This document shows positions 35,420 through 46,631 of a stretch of DNA of 64,000 bases, in pieces (within the stretch, counting starts at the first letter, position 1; each line of letters begins with the position of its first letter). The notes beneath the pieces are model-generated. The model searched no databases. It was not told the origin of the DNA and saw nothing but the letters and a program-made list of their open reading frames with translations. Origin of the DNA: Elymus sibiricus (lineage: Eukaryota; Streptophyta; Magnoliopsida; Poales; Poaceae). Location: contig CM077676.1 of the NCBI GenBank assembly GCA_039707655.1, forward strand, positions 457,860,379-457,924,378, written 5' to 3'. A program made the translations under genes and the position numbers.

Positions 35420-35850
35420 GATGTTGATCGATGCGTACTTGTCACATTGTGCATGTGAACTGAATAATGTTGCTCATCATGTATTATACCATAGATTTTA
35501 CACACTACAAAAACTACATTACCCCTTGAATATCTTACCAAAATTTTATCAAAATTGAACTAATGAAAATAAATTATGGCCCTATGAATTCGAATCCTGG
35601 ATCATTTTTGGATTGCAAATTAATTTGAGGAAAAAGCTAATTCAGTACACTTTCAACCGTCCGATGGAAGAAGGATGGCCTAGCCTCTGTGTGCCTCCTC
35701 GCATCTCTCCATAGTCTAACTGGAATGCGTTCACACAGTTCAAGTTCCCATCATTGCGTACTATGCCACCGCTCTTTAAAGGAGTGGTTCCAACTTCTAT
35801 CTCATTGAACATTGAATCCATGAAAACCCTCAATCCCCTCTCCCGCAACG
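35420..35850. other. AT-rich spacer
   Basis: Starts with a remnant of the 207-bp array (to about 35470) and is otherwise AT-rich. No gene recognised. Confidence 0.5.
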
Positions 35851-36665
35851 ATGGTGCGCACGACCCCCACCTTTCCCAACATCTTCATGGCCAGCGGCAA
35901 GCCGCATAGGTCGCCTCCGTTCCCCTATGGCGACCCACTGGAACCAAAACCAACACCCCTCCGTCCTCTGACCCGGCACCAGCAGGTGCTGCGTCAGATC
36001 CAGCCCCCTCTGTGACGGCGCCTGGTCAGGCAGTCGGCTCGCCGTGGCGGAAGAGAAAGTATCTGGAAGAGGAGATGGAGGACGATGTCCATGATCGTAT
36101 CGCACAGCAGCGGCGCCTCGTCGAGACAGTCGAGGTACCTGCCGAGGAGGTGCTCCATCAAGCAGCGGAGGCAGGCCGCGAATGAGGGCGCTTGTTGGCT
36201 CGCTTCGACGAGCTCGGGGAGAGAGCACGCCGCCAAGGCGAAGACATGCAACGCGAGGTCGACCGCGGCGTCCCGCTTTTAGCAGAGCTCCTCCGCGTCG
36301 TGGCCGCAACGGAGATGGAGGCAGTACACAATATCTCCAAAGCGACAGCACGCACCGAGGAGGTCATCCGCGAGGCCGAACGCGCCGCCGATGAGGCTGT
36401 CTTGGCGGCAGGCATTAAGATGTTTGTGGCCACGTCTTATTCGGAAGACGTGGTCCGCCAGGCAATCGCCAAAGTGGACACCGCCAAGCATATGCGCAAC
36501 GGCGGCGAGGATGACGGCGACGGTGAGGAGGAGGACGGGAGCGGCGACGATGAGGAAAGGGGCGGCGACGATGAGGAGGCGTGCGGCGACGAGGAGAATG
36601 GGGGCGGCGACGACCACGGCAGCGCCGATGGGGATTACAGCGGCGATGATGAGGATTATTTCTAG
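35851..36665 (+). pseudogene. GC-rich gene for an acidic, coiled-coil-like protein, broken
   Basis: Starts at an ATG (MVRTTPTFPNIFMASGKPHR) after a pyrimidine-rich leader. A frame change between about 35950 and 36000 moves the reading to the frame with PWRKRKYLEEEMEDDV. A TGA (36183-36185) then interrupts that frame before it continues LLARFDELGERARRQGEDMQ to 36665. The middle part is charged and helical. The last 55 residues are a Gly/Asp/Glu repeat (GGDDEE-like). Codon use is strongly GC3-rich, unlike the AT-rich neighbours. No family recognised; possibly a host gene copy captured by a transposon. Confidence 0.5.
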
Positions 36666-37195
36666 TAGCTCAGTTAGGTTTCTAGTGATATGCTTGTTAT
36701 GTATGCACGTTCTTTTGCTGATATTGTAATGACATTAGTTATTATCTAGTTTATGTTTTATGTAGTTCTCCATGGAATCCACTTAATTGCTACGCTAGCA
36801 CTCCATCCAGTTCGGCCTTTTTACATGCAATTGAGGTGGTCACCACGGCACTGGCATCCAATTTCAGACGGTGATCATGCCATTGGCATCCAACTCAGGT
36901 GGTCACCACGACAAGATTTGAAGCGGTGATCATGGCCATGCGATGGAAACCTAGAGTAGTAGTAGCACGCGATTACAAATGGAAGACATGCATAACGGAG
37001 TATGATCCATCTGGTTAGTGCAACTCGTTAAGTTCATCAGGTCCTTGGTTCGACTCCAGGATGTCAATTTTTTTATGCTAATGATTGTTTTTCTTTTGTT
37101 TTTCTATCGCTGTCTAGTGGCCCCACGCAGGGAGACGCTCACGTATAGTCACATCAAAGTCGGCTCCGCTCTTCTTCCACACTAAGCCATCTCCG
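36666..37195. other. Spacer with a tRNA-like B box
   Basis: Contains repeated 'ggtcaccacgg/ggtgatcatg' phrases (36837-36935), a small direct repeat. At about 37008-37075 it has GGTTAGTGCAACTCG, then GGTTCGACTCC (a match to the Pol III B box) and a T run. No cloverleaf could be drawn with confidence. Confidence 0.35.
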
Positions 37196-39159
37196 TGTAG
37201 GAGATATGCCCTAGAGGCAGTAATAACAGTTATTTTGTATCTCCGAGTTTGTAATGAATGTTTATGATCCATGCAATAACTGCAATGATTCTCGAGTCTG
37301 CAATATCCATGAGGCCCGGAGGGAAACTCATATGCACGTGTGGTATAATAAACGGTAAAATGTATTCCTAGTCTTGCCTCTAAGACTGGCTCAAGTATTG
37401 CATGATGATCATGTTTTCCTGATCATAGGCATGGCTATGCCGGCAATTTTGAGGGCACAATGTTGGTAGAACACTTGTGTTGAATCGACCCGAATTGATG
37501 TTATGCTATGAGATACATTCGTCACAAGTTAATGGTTAATAACACAGAGAGAGTTAATGTTTTCATAATTCCTTAGACCATGAGAGTATCGAGTTCCTTC
37601 GTGCTTGCTTCGTGAACTTTGGGGTTTGTTAAACATCATCCGTAACTGGGTGGCTATTACGGCGGCTTACGGGTTCACGGAAAAGTATGGCAAGTAATGA
37701 GATAGCTCAAGATTGGGATTTGCTCCTCCAACGATGGAGAGATATTCTCGGGCCCTCTCGATGTTACGGTATCCATCATCGTCTGGCCAGACACAGTGTG
37801 ACTTGACCATAGGGATGCCGGAACAAGAAAACGAGAAAAGAGAACAAAACCGGTAATGAGGTAACTTGCATAGTGGACAAGTTGTTGATCCACGGGGATG
37901 CAGAAAATCTCACCACGGGTGTTTGTAACATATCGCGAAGCAACAGGAATAGCACACGGCAACTGGAGGTTCACACGAATATTCATTCGTGTGGGTATAG
38001 GGGTCAATATGGGTGTCCACGGCTCCAATGTTGATCATTGATCGGAAAGGGTTCCGTGTCATGTCTATACTTCACCGAACCTATAGGGTCACATGCTTAA
38101 GGGTCATCTATCTGCTGAATACTAGACAGGGAGTCTGAGAGAAAGTCACCGGAAAAGTTTCAGAGACAACGGAAGAGTTCCGGAGAGAGAACACCCGGAA
38201 TAGTTTAGGTAAAACCGAAAGGTTGTTTCGGAGTATATCATTAAGTCAAAATGGTTTCGGCACACGCCTTGAAATTCTTAGAGGGTGCCAGAATTGTTCT
38301 GGGAACTTCTGAGATTTTTTCGGAGAAAAAACCCGGAAATGTTCCGGAGCTGCCGGAACCGCTTTGATTGCTTTTCGCAGATAAAAATCACTAATCCGGA
38401 ATTGTTTCGGAACGTGTCCAAAATTATTTTAGTGGGTACTGGAATTATTCTAAGACCTACAAAAATATTTTCGGATTTAACAGTCGCGGAAAAATGTTTC
38501 CGTGAATAGTGAAAAGCACTTTTTGGTGGCTTCTTGGAGAAGCCACCTTGGTGGCTTCTTGGAGAAGCCAACTTTGAGGGCATTTTGGTCTTCTACCCCT
38601 TGGGCTTGGCCTATAAATAGAGGTGGAGGGGGCAGCCCAAAACTCATCCTTGATCTCATACACATGCCATAGACTTGCCTGGCTTCTCTCTCCCTCCCAG
38701 CGAAATAGTTTCGTAGAGCCGAAAGGTTGTCTGGGTTCCGGCAGGAACTAGTTCTGGACGGCGAAGCCCTGCCGGATAGATGACACCGTATGTGTGCAAC
38801 CCCATAGAGAGGTCATAGTTTCGATTTTTTGCCCGAGGGGCTGTTCGAGTGTCCTCCCGAAGGGCTGTCCGAGTTACCGTTCGAGTTTCGAGGGTCCTCC
38901 CGAAGGGCTGTCCGCGACATCGTCCTAGGGACTGTCCGACCGCCTCCCGAAGGGCTGTCCGACGAGGGAGTACATCCTCGCGGTTGGGAGGTTGTAAAAT
39001 CCTAGCTGCGGGATCTGCACCGACGATCTCCACCGACTCTTCTTCCGCTGCGCTACGAGTCGGTACGGATCAGATCAAACCTTGTATGACATCTCCATAG
39101 TGATCCTGGGCGTGCTCGCTGTACCGAATTTTTTTTGTTTTCTGTCGCGTTCCCCTACA
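37196..39159 (+). repeat. 5' LTR of the copia element
   Basis: 1964 bp, starting tgtaggagatatgccctag and ending gttcccctaca. The TATA box is in cctataaatagagg near 38611. Contains many ccgga/ttccgg motifs and a tandemly doubled 25-bp hairpin unit (38525-38574) that is single in the 3' LTR. Confidence 0.93.
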
Positions 39160-39160
39160 G

Positions 39161-39173
39161 TGGCATCATGAGA
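39161..39173 (+). other. Primer binding site, variant of Met-tRNA type
   Basis: TGGCATCATGAGA directly after the LTR. The usual copia site is TGGTATCAGAGC, so there is a T-to-C change and an extra base. The Angela-like element at 63736 has the same variant. Confidence 0.6.
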
Positions 39174-40484
39174 CGTGCTATGCGTAGATTCAGGTAACGA
39201 TCTAGAATACATTGAGATGTATGGGTATTGCATAATATAATTTTGGAGTAGATGAGATCTATTGCTGAAAATTATTAATGCGGGTGGCAGATGAAATCTG
39301 TTACCCGATGTTCTTGTTGCTTCCCTGGAATTTGCGTATTTCTGATCTTGATAACAGCATGGTGGAGTTTCAAAGTTTTGGCAATATGTGATTCTGGTTG
39401 ATCAACGAAGTGCTTCAGTTCGTTGAATTCCACCATAGTTAGAGAAAGATGAAATTTCGCAGACGAAAGGGCAATGCAGATATGGTCTGCACGGGGGTCA
39501 TGCGTATGACGAAGTTTAGTATGGGGCTTGAGATTTTATTATCTCGTGTTTCATACACCCTGGAAAGTTAATCTAGCGACTTGAATTAATCATACTTGAT
39601 GATGAAACGTTGGTAGCTGCGGTTTAAGTCAAAACCTTAGAAGCCACGTAAAATAAAATTTTGCATAAACCGATTAGAGGCGTCTAACTTGGTTTTGCAG
39701 GATGGCATGTGATGTGGTATAGCAGTGCTCATATTAATTCGATTATGTATGAGATGACTATATGATGTAAATTTATTAACATGACCTGCTTGTCATGATT
39801 CGGCATGATGGCTGGAGCCATATGATTGTCACTTTAATGACCTGCGTGTCAACCTTAAGTAATGCACTTATTTTATTAGCTATAGAGATAGCAATATTAT
39901 CTGATGCATCGACAAGGTGGTGACAATCTTCGCGAAGGTGAACACCGACGCAAATGCCGAAGACGAAGAAATTAAAGACTTCTCTATCAGAAAGGGCTAT
40001 ACCATATCATGCTATTATGAATTGCCTGAGATTTTTATCCCTTATGATGCACCCTTCTTGATTGCACGGTAGTCGCTTTTTATTAGGGTGATCTCTCACT
40101 TAAAAATATCAAAGTAGTTAGTGTTCACCCAAGTGTAGCACCGTCTGAAATTCGTATCTTTTCGGGGTGCGCCATGTCCACATGGGTACGAACGAATCGA
40201 GAGGAATGAGGCAGGTGAGGTCAGACCTCGCAGCAAGATCACTTGGTTGTCTTTGACGTTCACGCAGGATAGTCCTGAGCTCGGAACACACCCATCGAAA
40301 GATGAACAAGAGTCACATAAAGACGTGATTGGCAAGTTTGCCTACCGATTAAAATTCTCGTCAGCAGTGATGTCCACATCAATGGTGTAGAATTGAAATG
40401 TGGGTCTTGTATCACTCATAATCAATTTTGAGAGATATTGATTTGAGTGGGAGCGCACTTTAGAATAAAATTGTTTATTCACTA
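39174..40484 (+). other. Copia 5' leader, non-coding
   Basis: 1.3 kb of untranslated leader without a convincing ORF. Confidence 0.6.
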
Positions 40485-43400
40485 GTGCAAATTCATTATG
40501 AACAAAGTCTAAGTGAAACTTGTGTTTGCCGTTGTAGAGAAATGGTTCGCGACGCCATGTTCTTCTTAGCACCGATGTTAGAGAGAGTGAAGTTAGCTGA
40601 AACTGCAAACAACTATGCGGACTGGGTCCGTAACCTGAGGATTGTCCTCAAGAGCGCTAAGAAAGTCTATGTGCTTGATCAACCTTTAGGTGATTCGCCT
40701 ACGCCAGAAATGGCTAAGGATATCATCAATGTGTTTATCTCATGAAAGGATGATTTCAGTGTTGTTAAAAATCTTATGTTATCTTGCATGGATCCTGTGC
40801 TACAAACCATTTTGAATGACTCAGTACCTTCGAGATTATCGAGGCACTAGATGTTCTGTATCACAAACATGATTCGGCCAAAGTTCATGAGATAACTGAG
40901 GCCATGAAAGAATGCAATATAAATAAGAAATCTCTAGTTGATGAGCATAGTGTCAGACTAGCAAACTGTTACGATAGTTATGCTGAAAAGTGAATTAATT
41001 TTCCAAAGACACCTGGTAATGATTTGATCCTTACCTCGCTTTATGAAGCGATGCTCAAAACAAATGAGATAGGACTGCAGAATCAGCAAAAGTTGCTGGT
41101 GAAGAAGACTGCCAGTTTCAAAAAGAAAGGCAAACCTAAGGGCGGAGCCAAGACTGAAACTGTGTATCACTTCTGCAAAAGCACTGGACACTGGAAGAGA
41201 AACTGAAAGAAGTATCTGGAAGATAAGAAGTCCGGGAAAACCGGAAAAGGTATAACTGTTATACAAGTTAATGTCATTGACGTTTTGCTTGCTAGCGAAA
41301 ATTCTAAGTCTTGGGTATTTGATACCAGATCGGTTGCTCACATTTGCAACTCGATACAGGGACTGTAGAAGGTGCGCAAGCTAGCAAAGAATGAAGTCGT
41401 GATGCGTGTCGGGAACGGCGCTGGGATCGCCGCTCAAGCCGTCGGTATTATGCCTCTACGTCTCCCTTCAGGATTTATCTTAGAACTAAGTAACTGTTAT
41501 TTTGTTCCACTGTTGTGTAGAAACATTATCTCCGGATCATGTTTAGTACACGATGGGTATTCATACAAGTCTGAGAACAATGGTTGTTCACTTTATTGTA
41601 AGGATATGTTTTATGGATTTGCACCCATTGTTGGGGGGCTTTTCATACTAAATCTCGAATGTGGAAATGATGTCTTTAACGTTAATGCTAAATGCCTTAA
41701 GAAGGCTGATACCACCACCACTTACTTGTGGCACTGTCGGCTTGGCCACATCGGAAAGAAACGCATGCAAAGACTCCAGAGAGATGGAGTTCTACCGTCC
41801 TTTGAGTTTGAATCATTTGACACATGTGAAGCTTGTCTGATGGGAAAAATGACCAAGACGACGTTCACGGGTCATCCTGAACGGGCGGGTGAATTATTGG
41901 AAATAATACATAGTGATTCATGTGGTCCAATGAGCACAGCCGCACGGGGTGGGTATTTCTACTTTCTGACTTTTACTGATGATTTAAGTAGGTATGGATA
42001 TATCTACTTGATGAAGCATAAGTCGGAAACCTTTGAAAAGTTCAAAGAATTTAAGAATGAGGTAGAAAATCATCGTAACAAAAGGATTAAGTTTCTGCGG
42101 TCTGATCGCGGGGGCGAATACCTTAGTCATGAGTTTGGCCAACATCTGAGTGAATCGTTTCGCAGCTTACCCCTCCTGGAACTCCACAGCGAAGCGGAGT
42201 TTCGGAATGACGTAACCGAACCTTGTTAGACATGGTAAGGTCGATGATGTCTCTTACAGATCTGCCGATATATTTTTGGGGTCACGCACTAGAAACTGCT
42301 ACTCACACATTAAACAAAGCACCGTCTAAGTCTGTTGAGACGACACCATACGAGTTATGGCATGGGAAGAAACCGAATTTGTCACATCTCAAAATCTGGG
42401 GTTGTGAAACTTATGTAAAACGTTTACAACCAAGCAAACTCGATCCCAGATCAGACAAATGCTACTTTGTAGGTTATCCAAAAGAAACAGTTGGGTATTC
42501 TTTCTACCAACCCTCCGAGTGCAAAGTGTTTATCGCTAAAAACGGAGTCTTTCTTGAGAAAGAGTTTCTCGCTAAAGAATTGAGTGGGAGGACAGTACAA
42601 CTTGATGAGATTAGTGAATCTTCGGCAACCGTTGATATCGCTAAGGAACCGGAAGTAATTCCGCAAATTATCCCTACAACCGAGCCGGAAGTTGTCGCAT
42701 GTGATGCGGAAACTTCAGACAATGTTGTAACTGAACCGTGCAGATCGGGTAGGGCTATCCAGCCACCTGAGTGGTTTCATAATGAAATCTTCATTCTTGA
42801 AGATGATGAACCTGCGCACTACAAGGAAGCGATGGTGGGGCCTAGCTCAAGGGAATGGCACAAGGCCATGAAATCCGAAATGGAATCCATGTACGAAAAC
42901 CAAGTTTGGAACTTGGAAGAACTTCCAGATGGCGTAAAACCCATTGGTTGTAAATGGATTTTCAAAAGAAATACGGATGTGGATGGTAACATTACTATCC
43001 ACAAAGCTAGACTTGTCGCGAAAGGGTTCACGCAAGTTCTAGGGGTGGACTACGATGAGACTTTCTCGCCCGTAGCTATGCTTAGGTCTTTTCGGATATT
43101 ACTAGCAATTGCTGCTTATTTCGATTATGAAATATGGCAGATGGATGTAAAAACGTCTTTCCTAAATGGAAACCTCAAAGAGGATGTATACATGATACAG
43201 CCAGAAGGTTTTGTCGATCCAAAGAATGCTGGAAAGGTATGCAAGCTTCAGAAAGCCATTTATGGTCTGATGCAAGCATCAAGGAGCTGGAACATTCATT
43301 TTGATGAAGTGGTCAAAGAGTTTGGCTTCATCAGGAATGACGAAGAATCATGTGTTTACAAGAAGTTTAGTGGGAGCGCAAAAGCATTTCTAATCATGTA

Positions 43401-44379
43401 TGTGGATGACATATTGTTGATTGGAAATGACGTGAATTTTCTTAGCGAAATAAAATACTCATTGAAGAAGAGTTTTTCAATGAAAGACTTAGGCGAAGCG
43501 GCATATGTATTGGGCATCAGAATCTATAGAGATAGATCAAAGCACCTGATAGCGCTTAGCCAAAGCACGTACATTGACAAGGTGTTGAAAAGGTTCAACA
43601 TGGAGAACTCCAAGAAAGGTCTACTCCGCATGTCACCTGGCACAGTGCTTTGCAAGAATCAGTGTCCTCGGACCCTCGATGAGCGAGTACAAATGAATGA
43701 TGTTCCATATGCTTCGGCAGTTGGTTCTATTATGTATGCCATGCTATGTACAAGACCGGACGTTTCCTATGCGCTAAGTATTAGCAGCCGGTACCAAAGT
43801 GATCCAGGATTGGAACACTGGGCCGCAGTCAACGGTATTCTTAAGTACCTCATAAGGACCAAGGATTTACTCCTTGTGTACGGAGGTGACGAAGAGCTCA
43901 TTGTAAGTTGTTACACTGAGGCTGGCTTCATGACTGGCCCAGATGACTTCAAATCTCAATCAGACTATGTTTTCATATTGAACGGCGGCGCAGTTGATTG
44001 GAAAAGTTCCAAACAAAAGACTGTGGTGGATTCTACAACGGAGGCAGAGTATGTTGCAGCTTCAGAAGCCTCTAAATAGGCGGTTTGGATCAAGCAGTTT
44101 CTTGAAGACCTTGGTGTGGTCCCAAGTGCGCTGGACCCAGTGGAGATCTATTGTGATAATAGTGGCGCCGTGGCTCAGGCAAGCGAGACAAGTTCGCACC
44201 ATAAGACAAGGCATATTCAACACAAATATAAACTCATTCGACATCATGTCAAAGAAGGTTTAGTGAAAGTACGCAAAGTTCACACGGATCTGAACGTGTT
44301 AGACCCGATGACAAAGCCTCTACCACGAGCAAAGCATGAGCAACACCGGATAGCCATTGGTGTTAGGGAAGTCATGTAA
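40485..44379 (+). pseudogene. Copia gag-pol polyprotein, heavily broken
   Basis: The gag part reads around FLAPMLERVKLAETANNYADW (40560-40740) and stops early. A zinc knuckle remnant (FCKSTGHWKRN then a stop where Cys is expected) is near 41190. The protease motif is DTRS instead of DTGS near 41325. The longest pieces are 41372-42229 (integrase: zinc finger near CEACLMGK, HSDSCGP and SDRGGEY; the frame is lost before the last catalytic Glu region) and 42223-44079 (end of integrase, then RT with AFLIMYVDDILL and RNase H with DWKSSKQKTVVDSTTEAEY). A TAG at 44077-44079 interrupts RNase H, whose tail stays open to 44379. At least five breaks, so no protein is made whole. Confidence 0.9.
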
Positions 44380-44399
44380 CTGGATTATGACTCTAGTGC

Positions 44400-44410
44400 A
44401 AGTGGGAGTC
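44400..44410 (+). other. Polypurine tract of the copia element
   Basis: aagtgggagtc abuts the 3' LTR, the usual position for plus-strand priming. Confidence 0.75.
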
Positions 44411-45819
44411 TGTAGGAGATATGCCCTAGAGGCAGTAATAACAGTTATTTTGTATCTCCGAGTTTGTAATGAATGTTTATGATCCATGCTATAACTGCAA
44501 TGATTCTCGAGTCTGCAATATCCACGAGGCCCGGAGGGAAACTCATATGCATGTGTGGTATAATAAACGGTAAAATGTATTCCTAGTCTTGCCTCTAAGA
44601 CTGGCTCAAGTATTGCATGATGATCCTGTTTTCCTGATCATGGGAATGGCTATGCCGGCAATTTTGAGGGCACAATGTTGGTAGAACACTTGTGTTGAAT
44701 CGACCCGAATTGATGTTATGCTATGAGATACATTCGTCACAAGTTAATGGTTAAAAACAGAGAGATAGTTAATGTTTGCATAATTCCTTAGACCATGAGA
44801 GTATTGAGTTCCTTCGTGCTTGCTTCGTGAACTTTGGGGTTTGTTAAACGTCATCCGTAATTGGGTGGCTATTACGGCGGCTTACGGGTTCACGGAAAAG
44901 TATGGCAAGTAACGAGATAGCTCAAGATTGAGATTTGCTCCTCCGACGATGGAGAGATATTCTCGGGCCCTCTCGATGTTACGATATCCATCATCGTCTG
45001 GCTAGACACAGTGTCATTTGATCACACGGATGCCGGAACACGAAAACGAGAAAAGAGAACAAAACCGGTAACGAGGTAACTTGCATAGTGGACAAGTTGT
45101 TGATCCACGGGGATGCAGAAAATCTCACCTCGGGTGTTTGTAACATATCGCGAAACAACATGAATAGCACACGGCAACTCGAGGTTCACTCGAATATTCA
45201 TTCGTGTGGGTATAGGGGTCAATATGGGTGTCCACGGCTCCGATGTTGATCATTGATCGGAAAGGGTTCCGTGTCATGTCTATACTTCACCGAACCTATA
45301 GGGTTACACGGTTAAGGGTCATCTATCTGCTGAATACTAGACAGGGAGTCCGAGAGAAAGTCACCGGAAAAGTTTTAGAGACAACGGAAGAGTTCCGGAG
45401 AGAGAACACCGGAATATTTTCGGTAAAACCGAAAGGTTGTTTCGGAGTATATCATTAAGTCAAAATGGTTTCGGCACACGCCTGGAAATTCTTAGAGGGT
45501 GCCAGAATTGTTCTGGGAACTTCTGCGATTTTTCCGGAGAAAAAACCCGGAAATGTTCCGGAGCTGCCCGAACCGCTTTGATTGCTTTTCGCAGATAAAA
45601 ATCACTAATCCGGAATTGTTTCGGAACATGTCCAAAATTATATTAGTGGGTACTGGAATTATTCTAAGACCTACAGAAATATTTTCGGATTTAACGGTCA
45701 CGGAAAAATGTTTCCGTGAATACTGAAAAGCACTTTTTGGTGGCTTCTTGGAGAAGCCAACTTTGAGGGCATTTTGGTCTTCTACCCCTTGGGCTTGGCC
45801 TATAAATAGAGGTGGAGGG
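44411..45819 (+). repeat. 3' LTR of the copia element, interrupted
   Basis: Matches the 5' LTR from its first base to just past the TATA box (45801-45810), then breaks at the Tat-type element. By eye I count about six differences in the first 240 bases compared with the 5' LTR. Confidence 0.92.
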
Positions 45820-46247
45820 TGTCGGAGATAAATCCGGCAGACCTCGGGTAGGGTGTCCCGATCTGTGGATCGTAAGCCTACGGCGTAACAGGAACAGAAG
45901 ACACGGGGGTTTACCCAGGTTCGGGCCCTCCCAGGAGGTAATACCGTACTCCTGCTCTTGTTGTTTATGATGATGATGTACAGATTACAGAGTATGTCTA
46001 CCTCGAGGTCTATGTCTAAACCCTAAGGCGTAGATGAGATTGTGTCTATGCTATGACCAGGGCCTGGGGTTTATATAGACACCCCCAAACCCTAGGATTA
46101 CATGGTCGGTTTGCCTCCAACGAGGCTTTGCTTGTGCGGCACGTCCGATCTCCAGGAGAGTCCTTCGAGTCTTCAGGTGGGCCTCCTATGTCAGGCCCAG
46201 CTCAGCTTGTACGCACGCCGAGGACCCCCTATTCCAGGACCCCCTCA
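45820..46247 (-). repeat. 3' LTR of the Tat-lineage element
   Basis: 428 bp. Read on the minus strand it starts TGAGGGGGTCCTGG and ends ATCTCCGACA. The minus-strand TATA box (CTATATAAAC) is at about 46080-46071. A purine tract (AAGTCCGGGGGCTAC on the minus strand, 46262-46248) adjoins it. Confidence 0.8.
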
Positions 46248-46528
46248 GTAGCCCCCGGACTTTCCTGCAATGCCGAATATCTCCAGATGATGACTTCGGG
46301 CGACGTCTTCGGTTGATGTCTTCGGATGAGGTCTTTGGCTTGAACGGGAGTTCGCCCAATTGTAATAGTGTTCCTGGTCGGAGAAGGTCTTCGGCTTTTG
46401 GGTGGCTCCTCGATTACTGGGACCGCCCTATCATATCCAGGGTTGACGCCTCGATTTCTGGGTTTGACCAGGAGGCGAACCGTACCGTCATTATTGACAG
46501 TTTTGCCCCTGCCTGGAAGGTAAATCCT

Positions 46529-46537
46529 TTATAAAAG
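46529..46537 (+). promoter_or_regulatory. TATA box of the antisense ORF
   Basis: ttataaaag lies about 95 bases before the ATG at 46632, on the strand opposite to gag-pol. The spacing suits a Pol II promoter with a ~65-base leader. Confidence 0.5.
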
Positions 46538-46631
46538 AAAGGCATACTCCAGAAAACTCGTACATCATCAATCCTTCATCTCTTCTCCAAAGAGCCTCCA
46601 TAGAGAGAAAATTATCTCCTTTTCGAACTCA

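Larger units (their letters stand above)
37196..45819 (+). mobile_element. Ty1/copia LTR retrotransposon, 3' LTR broken by nested insertion
   Basis: The 5' LTR is complete, TGTAGG...CCTACA. A Met-tRNA-like primer site, decayed gag-pol in copia order (gag, protease, integrase, RT, RNase H) and a purine tract follow. The 3' LTR has only its first 1409 bases before a Tat-type element begins at 45820. The remaining ~550 bases should lie past that element, beyond the window. The bases before the 5' LTR are ctccg; the matching duplication cannot be seen. Confidence 0.92.

Noticed and set aside
35503..35520. cactacaaaaactacatt as a CACTA terminus
   Set aside because: Only the first dozen bases fit, no subterminal repeats follow, and no partner end was found.
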